Origin: Hennigella sp049177155
GTDB taxonomy: Bacteria > Bacillota_I > Bacilli_A > Mycoplasmatales > Mycoplasmoidaceae
Assembly: GCA_049177155.1 (NCBI GenBank)
Contig: CP185407.1
Location: 62,001 to 126,000 of the forward strand
Length of the DNA stretch: 64,000 nucleotides
Direction of reading: 5' to 3'
Of this stretch, positions 1 through 9,481 are shown one piece after another. The position numbers were made by a program, and so were the translations under genes. The notes beneath the pieces were generated by a model. It was not told the origin of the DNA and did no database searches. It saw nothing but the letters and a program-made list of their open reading frames with translations. How positions within the stretch are numbered: position 1 is the first letter of the stretch; each line of letters opens with the position of its first letter.

Positions 1-403
1 TAGTGGCTTGATATGTTATCTTGCTTTCAGAATCTTTATAAGATGCTACAAGCATAAATTTATGAAGTCCTGGTTTTACTTCCTTACCTCAATTAATATA
101 ACATCTGTTTTCTACCACGCTTAAATGAATGTCAGCCGGAGAAGAAGTATCTAACATAACCATTTCAACGTTGGTTGGTGATACTGGTTCACCATCAATT
201 GTCACATCTCAAGACTTATATGCTTTAGTAGCAACTGGAACACCTTTTTCCATTCCACCCAATAAATAAGTGTCACCGCCAGTAAAGACTAAAGTCTTCT
301 CTTCAGAATGATTAAAAAATGTACAACTTGTTATGATTGGAACTGACCCAGCCAATGCACATGTTGAACAAATAATAGGTAATAGATGTTTAATTTTTTT
401 CAT
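1..403 (-). CDS. Prolipoprotein, surface-exposed, partial (3' end outside window)
   Basis: The N-terminus has a classical mycoplasma lipoprotein signal: two lysines, a hydrophobic stretch and a lipobox ending VPIITSC, so the mature protein would start at Cys27 after diacylglyceryl transfer by Lgt (encoded at 58.7-59.9 kb). The mature part is soluble-looking and reads through TGA as Trp near position 209 and again near 92. No known domain is recognised. The coding frame is open to base 1, so the C-terminus is missing. The lipobox and the style of the signal peptide are shared with the lipoprotein at 31635-32915. A -10-like TATAAT lies 17 nt upstream of the start. Function unknown; a surface antigen or adhesin is a guess. 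Confidence 0.8.
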
Positions 404-462
404 ATTTCTTATTCACCAAAATTATATAAATATATATTATTTTAATGGAAAAAATATAAATC

Positions 463-492
463 TATATAAAAAAACCAGTTATACTGGTTTTA
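463..492 (-). terminator. Rho-independent terminator of the deoxynucleoside kinase gene
   Basis: A perfect stem AAAACCAGT / ACTGGTTTT with a 3-nt loop is followed, on the minus strand, by a run of seven T. The stem overlaps the stop codon of the kinase gene. Confidence 0.8.
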
Positions 493-1212
493 TTTTACAA
501 TTCCTCTATCTCTTAATTCTTTATCGATGATTTCCATCTCTTGATCCACAGTTTTATCTGTTACGTCAATGACAATATATGGAATTCTATAAGCAGCACA
601 AACTGATGTTAAATATTCAATATAACCTTTGTTTAATAAACGAAAATATGTTTCATTTCTTTTGAAATTTTTAATTTCAACAGATCTATTTCGTTTATAA
701 AGTCTTTCTACGAATTTATCTCAGTCTAGTTTAAGAATAATATAAAGTTTTGGTGTACCAACTTCATAAATTAATTCAAGAATTTGGTCTCTTCATAATT
801 TTTCATAATATTCATAAACTTGTGGTTGGTCTAACATGTTATGAAAAGCAAACAATCTATCTTCAAAAATTGTTCTATCAAAAACCTTGACAGCTGGGTT
901 TTTAGAATTGTAAATACAGTTTTTGTATCTAGTAAATCTATTTAATAAAAATTGAAGTTGACAAACTGATTCAGCAATTTGTTCACGTTGATACATTTTG
1001 TCAAGTAAAAGATTCATTAAGTCATTAGGGTCACTACTTAATTCATAAACTGGTTCAAATCCATAGTCTTTTACTATTCTTTCTACTATAGTAGATTTAC
1101 CCGCAGAAATCATTCCACCAACAGCTATGCAATTGGCTTCTTTTTGCTTCTTAAATTTGTGTAAAACACATCTAGATTTAAATCTTTTTTCGTAATCTTT
1201 TGGTATATGCAT
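490..1212 (-). CDS. Deoxynucleoside kinase (deoxyadenosine/deoxyguanosine kinase family)
   Basis: A 240-residue protein of the dNK family, which phosphorylates deoxynucleosides at the 5' position for salvage. The P-loop GGMISAGKST lies at about residues 32-41, the DRTIFEDRLF motif (the DRS/ERS catalytic and lid-proximal region) at about 113-122, and an arginine-rich lid (ERLYKRNR) follows in the C-terminal third. Several TGA codons encode Trp in the second half, so the gene looks broken only under the standard code. Length fits the family (about 210-240). The -10 box TATAAT sits 12 nt before the ATG, so the mRNA would have almost no leader. Substrate preference cannot be read from the sequence. 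Confidence 0.87.
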
Positions 1213-1248
1213 ACTTACGATAAAATTATACTATTTTATATGGTGAAA

Positions 1249-1863
1249 TTATAGTGATTTTAACTTTTCTAAATCTTGTGGAAAAGTAACCTTAAAATTT
1301 TGTTCTTGATTACTAGAAATTATGAAGTTTTTGGCTGATGGTTTCAAATTTAAATATGTAAATAAATCTTTGCCATTTTCTTTATCTTTTTTAGCTTTTT
1401 TATAAACAAAATTTCGACAAATTTGTGGTGTTTGAATGTTGTAATTTAAGTATCTTAAATCACTGTCATTTGGACCACCAATATAACATAAAGTTCCAAA
1501 GTCTTCATTACTGTTGATTAATCGTAGAATGTCTTGTTGTAAAACATTTGGTCTAGCACCATCATGAATTAAAATTTTATCGTTTCTTTCTAAATTTCTT
1601 AATGATCTCATTGCTTTTTCAAATGATTCATTTCTAGTCTTACCACCAGCTATAACTTTAATCCGTTTATCTTTGATAATAAGTTTGCTTTTATATGCTT
1701 CTGGAACAACCAAAACTATCTTCTTAATAATGTGAATTTTTTGAAAAACATCAAGAGAATATAAGAATAAAGGTTTACCCTTAACCATTAAAAAACATTT
1801 TGGTGTTTTTCCACCAAATCTTAGTCCTTCACCAGCAGCTAAAATAATAGCATAAACTCTCAT
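1249..1863 (-). CDS. ispD: 2-C-methyl-D-erythritol 4-phosphate cytidylyltransferase (IspD)
   Basis: IspD makes CDP-methylerythritol from MEP and CTP, the third step of the non-mevalonate isoprenoid pathway. The N-terminal nucleotide-binding motif AIILAAGEGLRFGGKTPKCF, the HDGARP motif and QTPQICR motif are in the expected order for the family. The ATG at 1863 places the motif 3 residues from the start, as usual; an in-frame ATG at 1914 would add 17 non-conserved residues and cannot be excluded. ispE is also present at 12.4 kb, which supports a MEP pathway; the related TarI-type ribitol-phosphate cytidylyltransferase is the main alternative. Near 204 residues it is slightly shorter than typical (about 230). 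Confidence 0.8.
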   Translation of the reverse strand: MRVYAIILAAGEGLRFGGKTPKCFLMVKGKPLFLYSLDVFQKIHIIKKIVLVVPEAYKSKLIIKDKRIKVIAGGKTRNESFEKAMRSLRNLERNDKILIHDGARPNVLQQDILRLINSNEDFGTLCYIGGPNDSDLRYLNYNIQTPQICRNFVYKKAKKDKENGKDLFTYLNLKPSAKNFIISSNQEQNFKVTFPQDLEKLKSL

Positions 1864-1935
1864 ATATAAATATTTTACATATTTTAATAATTTTCCTATA
1901 CAATTAAATGGCATAAATTCTTTTTATGCAAATTA

Positions 1936-1993
1936 GCATGTGGGAGAGATTTACTTTTAAATCGTACCACGTAGAGAACAACTTATAGGAGGT
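1936..1993 (+). promoter_or_regulatory. Leader of the rplK-rplA operon, possible L1-binding RNA
   Basis: Upstream of rplK the leader carries ATGTGGGAG and TACCACGT blocks; ATGTGG (1938-1943) can pair with CCACGT (1967-1972). Similar GTGGGAG...ACCAC leaders precede rplK in many low-GC Gram-positives, and L1 is known to repress the L11 operon in E. coli by binding a leader that mimics its rRNA site. The consensus Shine-Dalgarno AGGAGG at 1987-1992 is 8 nt before a GTG start. The regulatory role here is inference. Confidence 0.5.
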
Positions 1994-2000
1994 GTTGCTT

Positions 2001-2462
2001 GTGGCTAAGGAAAAAACTATAACGAGAGTAGCAATTGTCCACTTAATTGGAGGTCAAGCTAAACCAGGAACTACATTAGCTAGTTATGGTATTAACATGG
2101 CTGAATTTACTAGACAATTCAACGATAAAACAAAAGATAGAATGGGTGAAGTTGTACCAGTACAAATTACTGCTTACAGTGATAAATCATTCAAATTTAT
2201 TATTAAAACTACACCAGTATCTGTTTTATTAAAGAAAGCAGCAAAAGTTGAAAAAGCTGGTCATAACCAACTTACAGACAATGTTGCAACAATTTCTAAA
2301 GAAGAAGCAATGAAGATTGCTAAATACAAAATGCCAGATTTAGCTGTATATGATGAAGAAGCAGCTTTAAGATGTGTTGCAGGTACTGCAAAACAAATGG
2401 GCATTAAGATTAAAGGTGTAGACTTATCACCTAATAAAACTGCTAAGGAAGGTAAGAAATAA
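2001..2462 (+). CDS. rplK: Large ribosomal subunit protein uL11
   Basis: L11 forms the GTPase-associated centre with 23S rRNA helices 43-44. The order N-terminal domain (GGQAKPGTTLASYGINM, the proline-containing helix that binds thiostrepton in other bacteria) then linker and rRNA-binding C-terminal domain (KYKMPDLAVYDEEAALRCVAGTAKQMGI) is clear. The GTG at 2001 is chosen as start because AGGAGG lies 8 nt upstream and the protein then begins MAKEK; the earlier GTG at 1992 overlaps the Shine-Dalgarno. 153 residues. It overlaps rplA by one base (TAATG), a sign of translational coupling. Confidence 0.95.
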   Translation: MAKEKTITRVAIVHLIGGQAKPGTTLASYGINMAEFTRQFNDKTKDRMGEVVPVQITAYSDKSFKFIIKTTPVSVLLKKAAKVEKAGHNQLTDNVATISKEEAMKIAKYKMPDLAVYDEEAALRCVAGTAKQMGIKIKGVDLSPNKTAKEGKK

Positions 2463-3139
2463 TGGCTTTCCGTGGTAAAAAATATACTGCTAACGCTAAG
2501 TTAGTAGATAGAACAAAATTCTATTCTGTTCAAGATGCAGTTGATTTAGCAAAGAAAACAGCAACTACTAAGTTTGATGGTTCTATTGATATTGCAATCA
2601 AGTTAAATCTTGATACAACAAAAGCAGAACAACAACTTAGAGGTACTATTGCTCTTCCTCACTACTTTGGTAAGAAAATTAGAATTGTAGCTATTACAGA
2701 TACAATCTCTGATGCTCAAGCTAAAGAATTGGGAATTAAAGTTGGAACAACTGATCTAATTAATGAAATTAAAAATGGTTGATTAGACTTTGACTTAATC
2801 ATTACTAGTCCAAAGTTTATGATTCCATTATCTAAATTAGGTAAGGTATTAGGACCTAAAGGTTTAATGCCAAACCCCAAATTAGGTACTGTTACTCCAA
2901 ACGTATTGGGTGCAGTTAAAGAATTCCAAAAAGGAAAATATAACTACCGTACTGATACTTATGGAAACATTCACATGAAAATCGGTAAAGTTTCAGCTAA
3001 AACAGAAGATATCGTTGAAAACATTAATGCTCTCTTAGACTTTATTAAGTCAAAACGTCCAGCTACAGTTAAAGGTGACTATATTCAAAATATATGCATC
3101 TCTTCAACTATGGGACCAAGCATTAAAATTGCAAAATAG
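2462..3139 (+). CDS. rplA: Large ribosomal subunit protein uL1
   Basis: 225-residue L1, a component of the mobile L1 stalk that helps eject deacylated tRNA and often the translational repressor of its own operon. The diagnostic segment PLSKLGKVLGPKGLMPNPKLGTV lies about residues 121-143, and one TGA (Trp) occurs at 2780. The start codon overlaps the rplK stop by one base. A strong terminator follows 7 nt after the stop, so rplK-rplA is a two-gene unit. Confidence 0.96.
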
Positions 3140-3145
3140 TTAAAG

Positions 3146-3172
3146 AAAAACAGGTTCAAAGCCTGTTTTTTC
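3146..3172 (+). terminator. Terminator after rplA
   Basis: AACAGG / CCTGTT stem with a short loop, followed by TTTTTTCT. Confidence 0.8.
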
Positions 3173-3246
3173 TACACAAAACTTGAATACAAATATAAAA
3201 ATTAAGAAAATAAATTATATTTATTTTTTATTTTTTTATATTTATA

Positions 3247-3252
3247 TATAAT
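3247..3252 (+). promoter_or_regulatory. -10 box of the pth-nrdDG transcript (near-leaderless)
   Basis: TATAAT followed by G lies 10 nt before the pth ATG at 3263. Transcription would start about 3-4 nt before the start codon. The upstream ATG at 3251 overlaps this box and so cannot be in the mRNA. Confidence 0.65.
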
Positions 3253-3262
3253 GATTTTACAA

Positions 3263-3829
3263 ATGAAACTCGTTGTAGGGCTTGGTAACGTGGGCAAGCC
3301 ATATTCAAACTCCCGTCATAATATCGGCTTTATGGCCTTAGATGCAATATTAAAAGATTTAAACCTTAAGATTGAATCTAATAGTTTTGACGGAGATTAT
3401 GTGGTTGCAACTATCAACGATGAGAAGGTAATGTTTATAAAACCTACCACATTAATGAACTTATCTGGTAATTGTGTAGGTCAAGTTGCCAAGTTCTACA
3501 AGATTAAGCCTCAAGATATTATCGTCATTCATGATGATTTGGATATCGAACCAGGCAAGTTTAGAATAAGAACCTCAGGATCGGCTGGTGGTCACAATGG
3601 TATTAAAGATATTATTGCTAAACTAGCCACGGACCAGTTTATAAGATTCAAAATTGGTATTGGTCGACCAAAACAAACAAATGTTATCGATTATGTTTTA
3701 GGAAAAATGACCAAACAAGAACTAGATGCAATTAAACCGGTTATTAATAAATGTATTGAATTTGTTAAATTAAGTTTATGCGCACCAATCAATATCGCAA
3801 TAAGTAAAGTTAATCAAGGAAGTAAATAA
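3263..3829 (+). CDS. pth: Peptidyl-tRNA hydrolase
   Basis: Pth frees tRNA from peptidyl-tRNA dropped from ribosomes. MKLVVGLGNVGKPY (with the conserved Asn and Tyr), the catalytic HN of SRHNIGF, PTTLMNLSG, HDDLDIEPG (catalytic Asp) and GSAGGHNGIKDI follow in the family order over 188 residues. The start at 3263 gives the usual N-terminus and respects the -10 box. The gene ends one base before nrdD, so the two are co-transcribed; the pairing of pth with a ribonucleotide reductase has no obvious functional link. Confidence 0.95.
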   Translation: MKLVVGLGNVGKPYSNSRHNIGFMALDAILKDLNLKIESNSFDGDYVVATINDEKVMFIKPTTLMNLSGNCVGQVAKFYKIKPQDIIVIHDDLDIEPGKFRIRTSGSAGGHNGIKDIIAKLATDQFIRFKIGIGRPKQTNVIDYVLGKMTKQELDAIKPVINKCIEFVKLSLCAPINIAISKVNQGSK

Positions 3830-3830
3830 G

Positions 3831-5774
3831 ATGAAAGTTATTAAAAGAGATGGACGTGAAGTTAAATTTAATGCATCAAAAATTAATGATGCAATCATAG
3901 CTGCGGCTATAGCAAGTAATATTGCCTTAAAAGAAGGTGCTCTAACTAAAATTACTGAATCTGTTATAGCTAAAATTGAAAAAACTAAAAAAGATGCAGT
4001 AGATGTTGAAGAAATCCAAGATTTTGTTATTGCCACATTAAGAGAACAAGATTATGTTGCTTTAGCAAGAAAATATTCTGCTTACCGTGCTGAACGTAAT
4101 AAAGTACGTGAACGTGGTAGTAGATTAATGAATACTATCTACAAGATTGGTATTGAAACAGATAGAGATAATGCCAATGTTGGTAATAACTTCTCTGCTA
4201 AGCTATTAAGAATTGCTTCTGAATCAAATAAATGACACATGCTTCTAAAGCATTTGCCAAGAGATATGGCTGCTCACCACGAAGTTGGTGACTACTATAT
4301 TCATGACTTAGATAGTTACAACCTAACTACTAACTGTTTACACTTACCAACTAGAAGATTACTTGAAAAAGGATTCAATACTGGTTATGGAACAATTAAT
4401 CCACCAACTACTATTGAAACTGCTGGAGCAATTCTATGTATTGCTTTGCAAGCAAGCCAAAACGATATGTTTGGTGGACAATCTCATCCAAACTTTGATA
4501 ATGATATTGCTATCACTATTCCTAACACAAGAAAGAAAATCATTGCTGATATTAAAGCAACTGGTGGAGATTGACAAAACGAAGCATTTGTTGACAAAAT
4601 CTTAAAAAGAAGAGTATGTCAAGCTATGCAAGGTGTGGTTTACAACCTTAACACTCTTCACTCTCGTGCTGGTAGTCAAGTTCCATTCTCATCTATCAAC
4701 ATTGGTATTCCATTAAGTGAAGATGCTGCATTAGTTTGTCAATGTTTCCTAGAAGAATATGAAAAAGGTTTGGGTTGTGGTGAACAACCAATCTTCCCTA
4801 ACATTATCTTTAGAGTTAAAGAAGGTGTTAATAGAGAACCTGGTGATCCATACTTCTACTTATTTAAATTAGCATGCCGTGTTGCAAGTAAGCGTATGAA
4901 TCCAACATTCATGAACATGGATGCTAACTTTAATAAAGAATATTATGATAAAGGTGTTTTACCAGCAACTATGGGTTGTAGAACATACCTATTATCAGAT
5001 ATTAATGGTAAACCGTGTGTAGAAGGACGTGGAAACATTGCTCCTTGTACAATGAACTTACCAAGATTAGCAATGAAAGCTAATGGTAATGTTGAAACAT
5101 TCTTTAAATCATTAGATGAATTATGTGAAGAAGTTAGATTACAACTTAAACACCGTTATGATACTTTAAAGAGATTAAAAGTAAAAGATATGCCATTTGT
5201 TTGTGGTGAAGGTTTAATTGTTGGATCTGAAGGCTTAAAGAAAGATGATTCAATTGAACCAGTATTGAAACATGGTACATGAGGTATTGGTTTCATTGGT
5301 TTAGCTGAAACATTAAAACTATTAACTGGTAAACACCATGGCGAATCTAAAGAAGCAAGAGAATTAGGATATTCTATTGTTAAGAGAATTAGAGACAACT
5401 GTGATAAGTTTAAAAAAGAATATAAATTAAACTTCGCTTGCTATGCAACACCAGCTGAAGGTTTAAGTGGTAAATTCTTCCCATTGGATGAAAAAGAATT
5501 TGGAAAAATTCCTTGAATTACAACTAAAGGATACTACACTAACTCATTCCACGTTCCTGTAGACTATCCAATTAGTTTAGCTGAAAAGCTACAAATTGAG
5601 GCACCTTACCACGAACTATGTAATGGTGGACACATCTCATATGTAGAATTTGATAGCTACCCAACTCCAGAAGATATTATGAGAGTTGTGTCATATGCTT
5701 ACAACAAAACTAACATTAACTATATTGGTATCAACTTCCATATTAGATATTGTTTAGATTGTAAATCAAGATAA
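3831..5774 (+). CDS. nrdD: Anaerobic (class III) ribonucleoside-triphosphate reductase, catalytic part lacking the C-terminal glycyl-radical segment
   Basis: Reduces ribonucleotides to deoxyribonucleotides without oxygen. Residues 1 to about 92 form an ATP-cone (RDGREVKFNASKI...), the allosteric overall-activity domain. The catalytic barrel holds the two cysteines expected for the family, Cys169 in TNCLHLPTRRLL and Cys383 in MGCRTYL (the thiyl-radical position), then GRGNIAPCTMNLPRL. The protein stops at residue 647 just after the first zinc pair Cys641-x2-Cys644; a normal NrdD continues with a second CxxC and a radical glycine in a GYL(S/G) motif. Those elements are encoded separately at 6314-6502, behind nrdG. 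No frameshift is seen; the stop is TAA. It is linked to nrdG with a 1-nt gap. Confidence 0.93.
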
Positions 5775-5775
5775 T

Positions 5776-6282
5776 ATGCAAGTTCGATTAGCAAGTATAT
5801 TAGAATCCAATGCTAATGGCCCCGGGTTAAGAAGAGTATTCTTTTCCCAAGGATGTAGCCATGGTTGTCCAGATTGCTTTAATAAGCATACTTGGGACTT
5901 TAAGGGCGGAGCTTTAGTTGATTGTGATGAAGAAATAGCTAAAGTAGTTGATGAAACATATTTGGCTGGAGTAACCTTTAGTGGTGGTGATCCATTTGAT
6001 CAACCAGAACCGTTTGCTTATATGGCCAAAGCATTCAAAAAACACAAAATAAATGTGTGGTCTTACACGGGTTATACCTGAGAACAATTAAGAGAATTAT
6101 CTAAGACCAACATTCACATTAAAGAATTATTAGAAAATCTTGATGTCTTGGTTGATGGTCCATTCATTAAAGAACTAATGGATGAAAACATTGAGCTGAG
6201 AGGATCAAAGAACCAAAGAATCATTAATGTGCAAGAATCATTAAAAGCAAACAAGGTAATTCTTAATAAAAATTTCAAATAA
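5776..6282 (+). CDS. nrdG: Anaerobic ribonucleotide reductase activating protein (radical SAM)
   Basis: NrdG uses a [4Fe-4S] cluster and S-adenosylmethionine to make the glycyl radical on NrdD. The cluster motif CSHGCPDC (C-x3-C-x2-C) lies at about residues 27-34, and a GGDPF motif (SAM contact) at about 71-75. 168 residues, one TGA Trp, typical length for the family (about 155-175). Its start lies 1 nt after the nrdD stop. The gene sits between the two pieces of NrdD. Confidence 0.94.
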
Positions 6283-6313
6283 ACATATAATCAAGTTATA
6301 GGAGTCTTATATT

Positions 6314-6502
6314 ATGGGGAAAGTAACATATTTACGTCCAGGCGAAACTAAATGTCCAGTTTGTGGATCTACACATATTTGTGAAATATCTAGAATAACA
6401 GGATACTTATCTTTTGATGAAAGATTCTGTCAATCTAAAGTTGATGAACGATCACAACGTGTCGATCATAACAACGAACATGTAGCTAACTATGTAAAAT
6501 AA
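6314..6502 (+). CDS. Stand-alone glycyl-radical and zinc half-site domain of class III RNR
   Basis: A 62-residue protein that matches the end of ordinary NrdD: Cys14-x2-Cys17 (KCPVCGS) is the second half of the zinc ribbon, and SRITGYLS holds the expected radical glycine at Gly30, followed by the basic/acidic tail found after it in many NrdDs. It has its own Shine-Dalgarno (AGGAG, 11 nt before ATG) and an intact frame, so it should be made as a separate subunit. The long NrdD piece upstream ends after the first CxxC. The inference is that the two chains assemble in trans and share one zinc site. A pseudogene remnant is unlikely because every key residue is kept. Short GrcA/YfiD proteins that supply a glycyl domain to pyruvate formate-lyase are a functional precedent. 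Confidence 0.85.
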   Translation: MGKVTYLRPGETKCPVCGSTHICEISRITGYLSFDERFCQSKVDERSQRVDHNNEHVANYVK

Positions 6503-6503
6503 A

Positions 6504-6530
6504 AAAGAGGTAAAACCTCTTTTTTTATTT
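6504..6530. terminator. Bidirectional terminator between nrd operon and membrane-protein gene
   Basis: AAAGAGG / CCTCTTT stem, 5-nt loop, with a T run on both strands. It serves the nrd genes and the convergent gene whose stop lies inside it. Confidence 0.85.
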
Positions 6531-7739
6531 TGCTTTAAACATTAATTCAATTATCAGTCTTACTTTTGAAGTAAATAATGTTTGTTCATCTGAAGTAACA
6601 TCTGCACTAAATGTGTAGAAAGTTTCTAAAGCATCTTGAATGTTATCTATACATTTTGTTGAAACAGAAACTTGATTTATATCGTCAAATGGTATTCCTT
6701 GAATTTCTCCATTTTCAATGTATGCTGTGTATACTACATCAAAAATTTTGCCTTCACCAAAATAATTATTAATTTCATCTTTAGTAATTTCTGATGTTGG
6801 ATAATCACCAAAAACATCTTTAATTACTTTAGTAAAACTTTCAGATTCAAATAATGGAATTAAAGTTGACCCCGCTGCTTCAATTATTGCATTTCAAGAA
6901 CCCGTTAATCCATTAATACTATTAGCAACATTTGTTTCAGTTTCTTCCTTCGTTCCTGGCGTTGTGACTTTAGTAACAATATTTCCAATTCCATCTTGGA
7001 AAACTTGCCCCATTACTTCTTGAACTGTTCCTGTTAATGGTGTTCCGCCTGAAGGTGATGGGATTGGTTCATCTAGGGTTTTTGTTAATCCTTGAGCTGC
7101 TCATAAAGCATCAAAGTCTTCAGCAGATTTAGTAATACCATAATATGATAAACCACCAAATGATTCAGATAGTTTTGCTAAACCATTATATAAACCATTA
7201 GCAAAGGCGTTGTTTTTTCTTGTTGCTGCTGATGTTGTAACAAACATAGCTGCTTGAGTTGCAGATAGTGTTGTTGGAAGCATTAATACTGGCATACCAA
7301 CACCGCCAGCTACCATACTTATAATTCTATATTTCTTAGAAGGTAAAGTATTGTTGTCTAAGTTAGCTTGATCATCTTTTCTTCTAATCTTAGCTACTCT
7401 CTTAAATCAGAAGTAGTAGTTAAGTAATAAGAATAAGTTACCAGCTACTACAACTATTAAGAAGAAGATTGGTGCGGTAATTGATGACGCAAAATCCTTC
7501 AACTTATCTGCTGGGAAATCTGGGATAACACTAGATAATCATCCTAGCATTGCATTGCCTAAAGCGGCATGTGCTCCGGCTCAAATACCAAGGCCTAATA
7601 GGTAAAATACTAGGTTACCTCCACCTCAGTAAGCTGCTCTTTTTCAGCCACCAAATACTCCAATTACTGGAAATGCTATCATAAGCACAATAAATAGTAT
7701 TGGGCCTATAATTGCTAATCCTTGTGCGGGAAAGTTCAT
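6525..7739 (-). CDS. Uncharacterised multi-spanning membrane protein
   Basis: 404 residues, not recognised. The N-terminal third carries about three membrane segments (for example LAIIGPILFIVLMIAFPVIG and APIFFLIVVVAGNLFLLL) with a Gly/Trp-rich stretch between them; a fourth hydrophobic segment with an alanine/threonine-rich flank (VAGGVGMPVLMLPTT) follows at about residue 140. The C-terminal 200 residues are acidic and probably extracytoplasmic, with a Pro/Ser/Gly-rich hinge (DEPIPSPSGGTP). Shine-Dalgarno AAAGGA precedes the ATG at 7739. It lies 11 nt behind tdk, so it is likely the last gene of the fba-ychF-tdk unit. Many TGA Trp codons. Confidence 0.75.
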
Positions 7740-7750
7740 AAATATCCTTT

Positions 7751-8374
7751 CTAAACTCTTGCTTTTTTTACTTTAGTAAAATTATTATAATTCATTTTAC
7801 TTGAAGCGTGACAATGTCTGCAATATGCTGTATATTCATTTTTATCACCAACTAGGATCTGAGAATCCATTGGTCTTGGTCTTGTATGGGCAGTAAATGA
7901 TGCTTCTGCCCCACAGTTTGTACATATTGCTTTAAGCTTTGTTACGCTCTCAGCATAAATTAATAATTTCATCATTGGGGTAAAAGGTCTACCCCAAGAA
8001 TCCATATCTAGACCAGCAGCAATTACTATGTAATCATTGTTTGCTAAATAGTTGCAAACTTCTGGTAATTCATCATCAAAGAATTGTGCTTCATCAACAG
8101 CAATTACTTGAACATCTTCACGTTTATTAATTTGATCAATAATTTCTCTTGAACTAGAAACAGTAACGGATTCAATTACTCTTCCATCTCTACTTTTAGC
8201 TTTCTTTGTTCCTGATCTAGTGTCAGTTTCAGGAGTAAATAACAAATATTTAACATCAGCAAACTTAAGAAGATTTAGTCTTCTTAATAATTCTTCAGAT
8301 TTACCTGAGAACATTGGTCCACAGATAACTTCTATTCATCCTTTTTGTGTTCTAAATGCATTAATCTTTGCCAT
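7751..8374 (-). CDS. tdk: Thymidine kinase (type II)
   Basis: Phosphorylates thymidine for dTMP salvage. P-loop GPMFSGKSEELLRR at about residues 19-32, the Walker-B-like VDEAQFFD with catalytic Glu, the zinc-binding pairs CTNCG and CRHC, and the thymidine-binding lasso near YTAYC are all present. The ATG at 8374 is preceded by TAGGAG; an internal ATG at 8314 would cut into the P-loop. 207 residues, as in the family. It is 9 nt downstream of ychF. Confidence 0.95.
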
Positions 8375-8383
8375 ATTAATCTC

Positions 8384-9481
8384 CTATACATTAAATCTAA
8401 AGTAAACTACATCTCCATCTTTAATAATGTAGTCTTTGCCTTCTACACGAAGTAAACCTTTTGCTTTTACTTCATTTTCAGATTTCAATTCAATTAAATC
8501 TTTAGCATTCATTACTTCAGCTCTAATAAATCCTTTTTGAATATCAGTATGAATTAAACCTGCACATTCGGGTGCTGACATACCATTAATGAATGTTCAT
8601 GCTTTTACTTCATCTTTACCAAAGGTAAAGAAACTAGATAAGTTTAATAATTTATAAGCTTGAACAATAACGGATGATAATCCAGTTTCTTTCAATCCTA
8701 AATCTTGCATAAATGGAATCTTATCTTCATCTGATAGTTTAGATATTTCATATTCTATTTGTGCAGATATAGGAACAATAATATCATTTGATTTTAAACT
8801 ATCTTTTAATTGTTTAAGATATTGATTGTTTTCTGGATGAGCAATACTTGCTTCATCTACATTAGCAATAAACAATGTTGGTTTAAATGTTAAGAAATTA
8901 TCAAGTTTGATTTGTTTTAATTCATCATCATTAAAACTTAAATCTTTAACTAATTTATTATCTAGAAGTTGTTGTTTAACTCTTGCATATAAATCATCTA
9001 AGAATTTAGCTTCTTTATCACCAGACATCGCTTTGCGATGTACTTTCTCAATTTTCTTATTAACAACATCTAAGTCAGCAACTATTAATTCTAAGTTAAT
9101 AATTTCTACATCTCTTTTAGGATCAACTGAGTTGTAAACATGTGTAATGTCTTTATTTGCAAAACATCTAACTACGTGACATATTGCATCAGCTTCTCTA
9201 ATATTAGCTAAGAATTGATTACCCAATCCTTCTCCCTTACTTGCACCTTTAACTAAACCAGCAATATCTACAAATCTGCATATAGCTGGTGTTGTTTTTG
9301 TAGGATTAATTAAAGCAGATAAAGCAGATAATCTCTTATCTGGTACCGCCACTATCCCAACATTTGGTTCAATTGTTGCAAATGGATAGTTAGCTGCTTC
9401 TACTTGTGAATTAGTAATAGCATTAAATAATGTTGATTTACCAACGTTGGGTAATCCAACTATTCCTACAAATAAATTCAT
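8384..9481 (-). CDS. ychF: Redox-sensitive/ribosome-associated ATPase YchF (Obg family)
   Basis: 365 residues. The G1 motif GLPNVGKST at residues 8-16, the G3 motif DIAGLVKGASKGEGLGNQFL and the specificity segment with N-V-D-E (IANVDEAS, the NxxE that makes YchF prefer ATP over GTP) are visible, then a coiled-coil insert and a C-terminal TGS domain (RAEVMNAKDL). One TGA Trp joins the two halves near 8595. The ATG overlaps the fba stop by one base (TAATG). Confidence 0.95.

Noticed and set aside
333..530. Plus-strand frame over the lipoprotein start and the kinase terminator
   Set aside because: Overlaps a clear signal peptide on the other strand and a terminator; no promoter or RBS.
3251..3262. 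Upstream ATG for pth
   Set aside because: It overlaps the -10 box TATAAT, so it would not be in the transcript.
5772..5790. Programmed frameshift that would extend NrdD
   Set aside because: All frames after the TAA run into nrdG; the missing domain is not encoded here but at 6314-6502.
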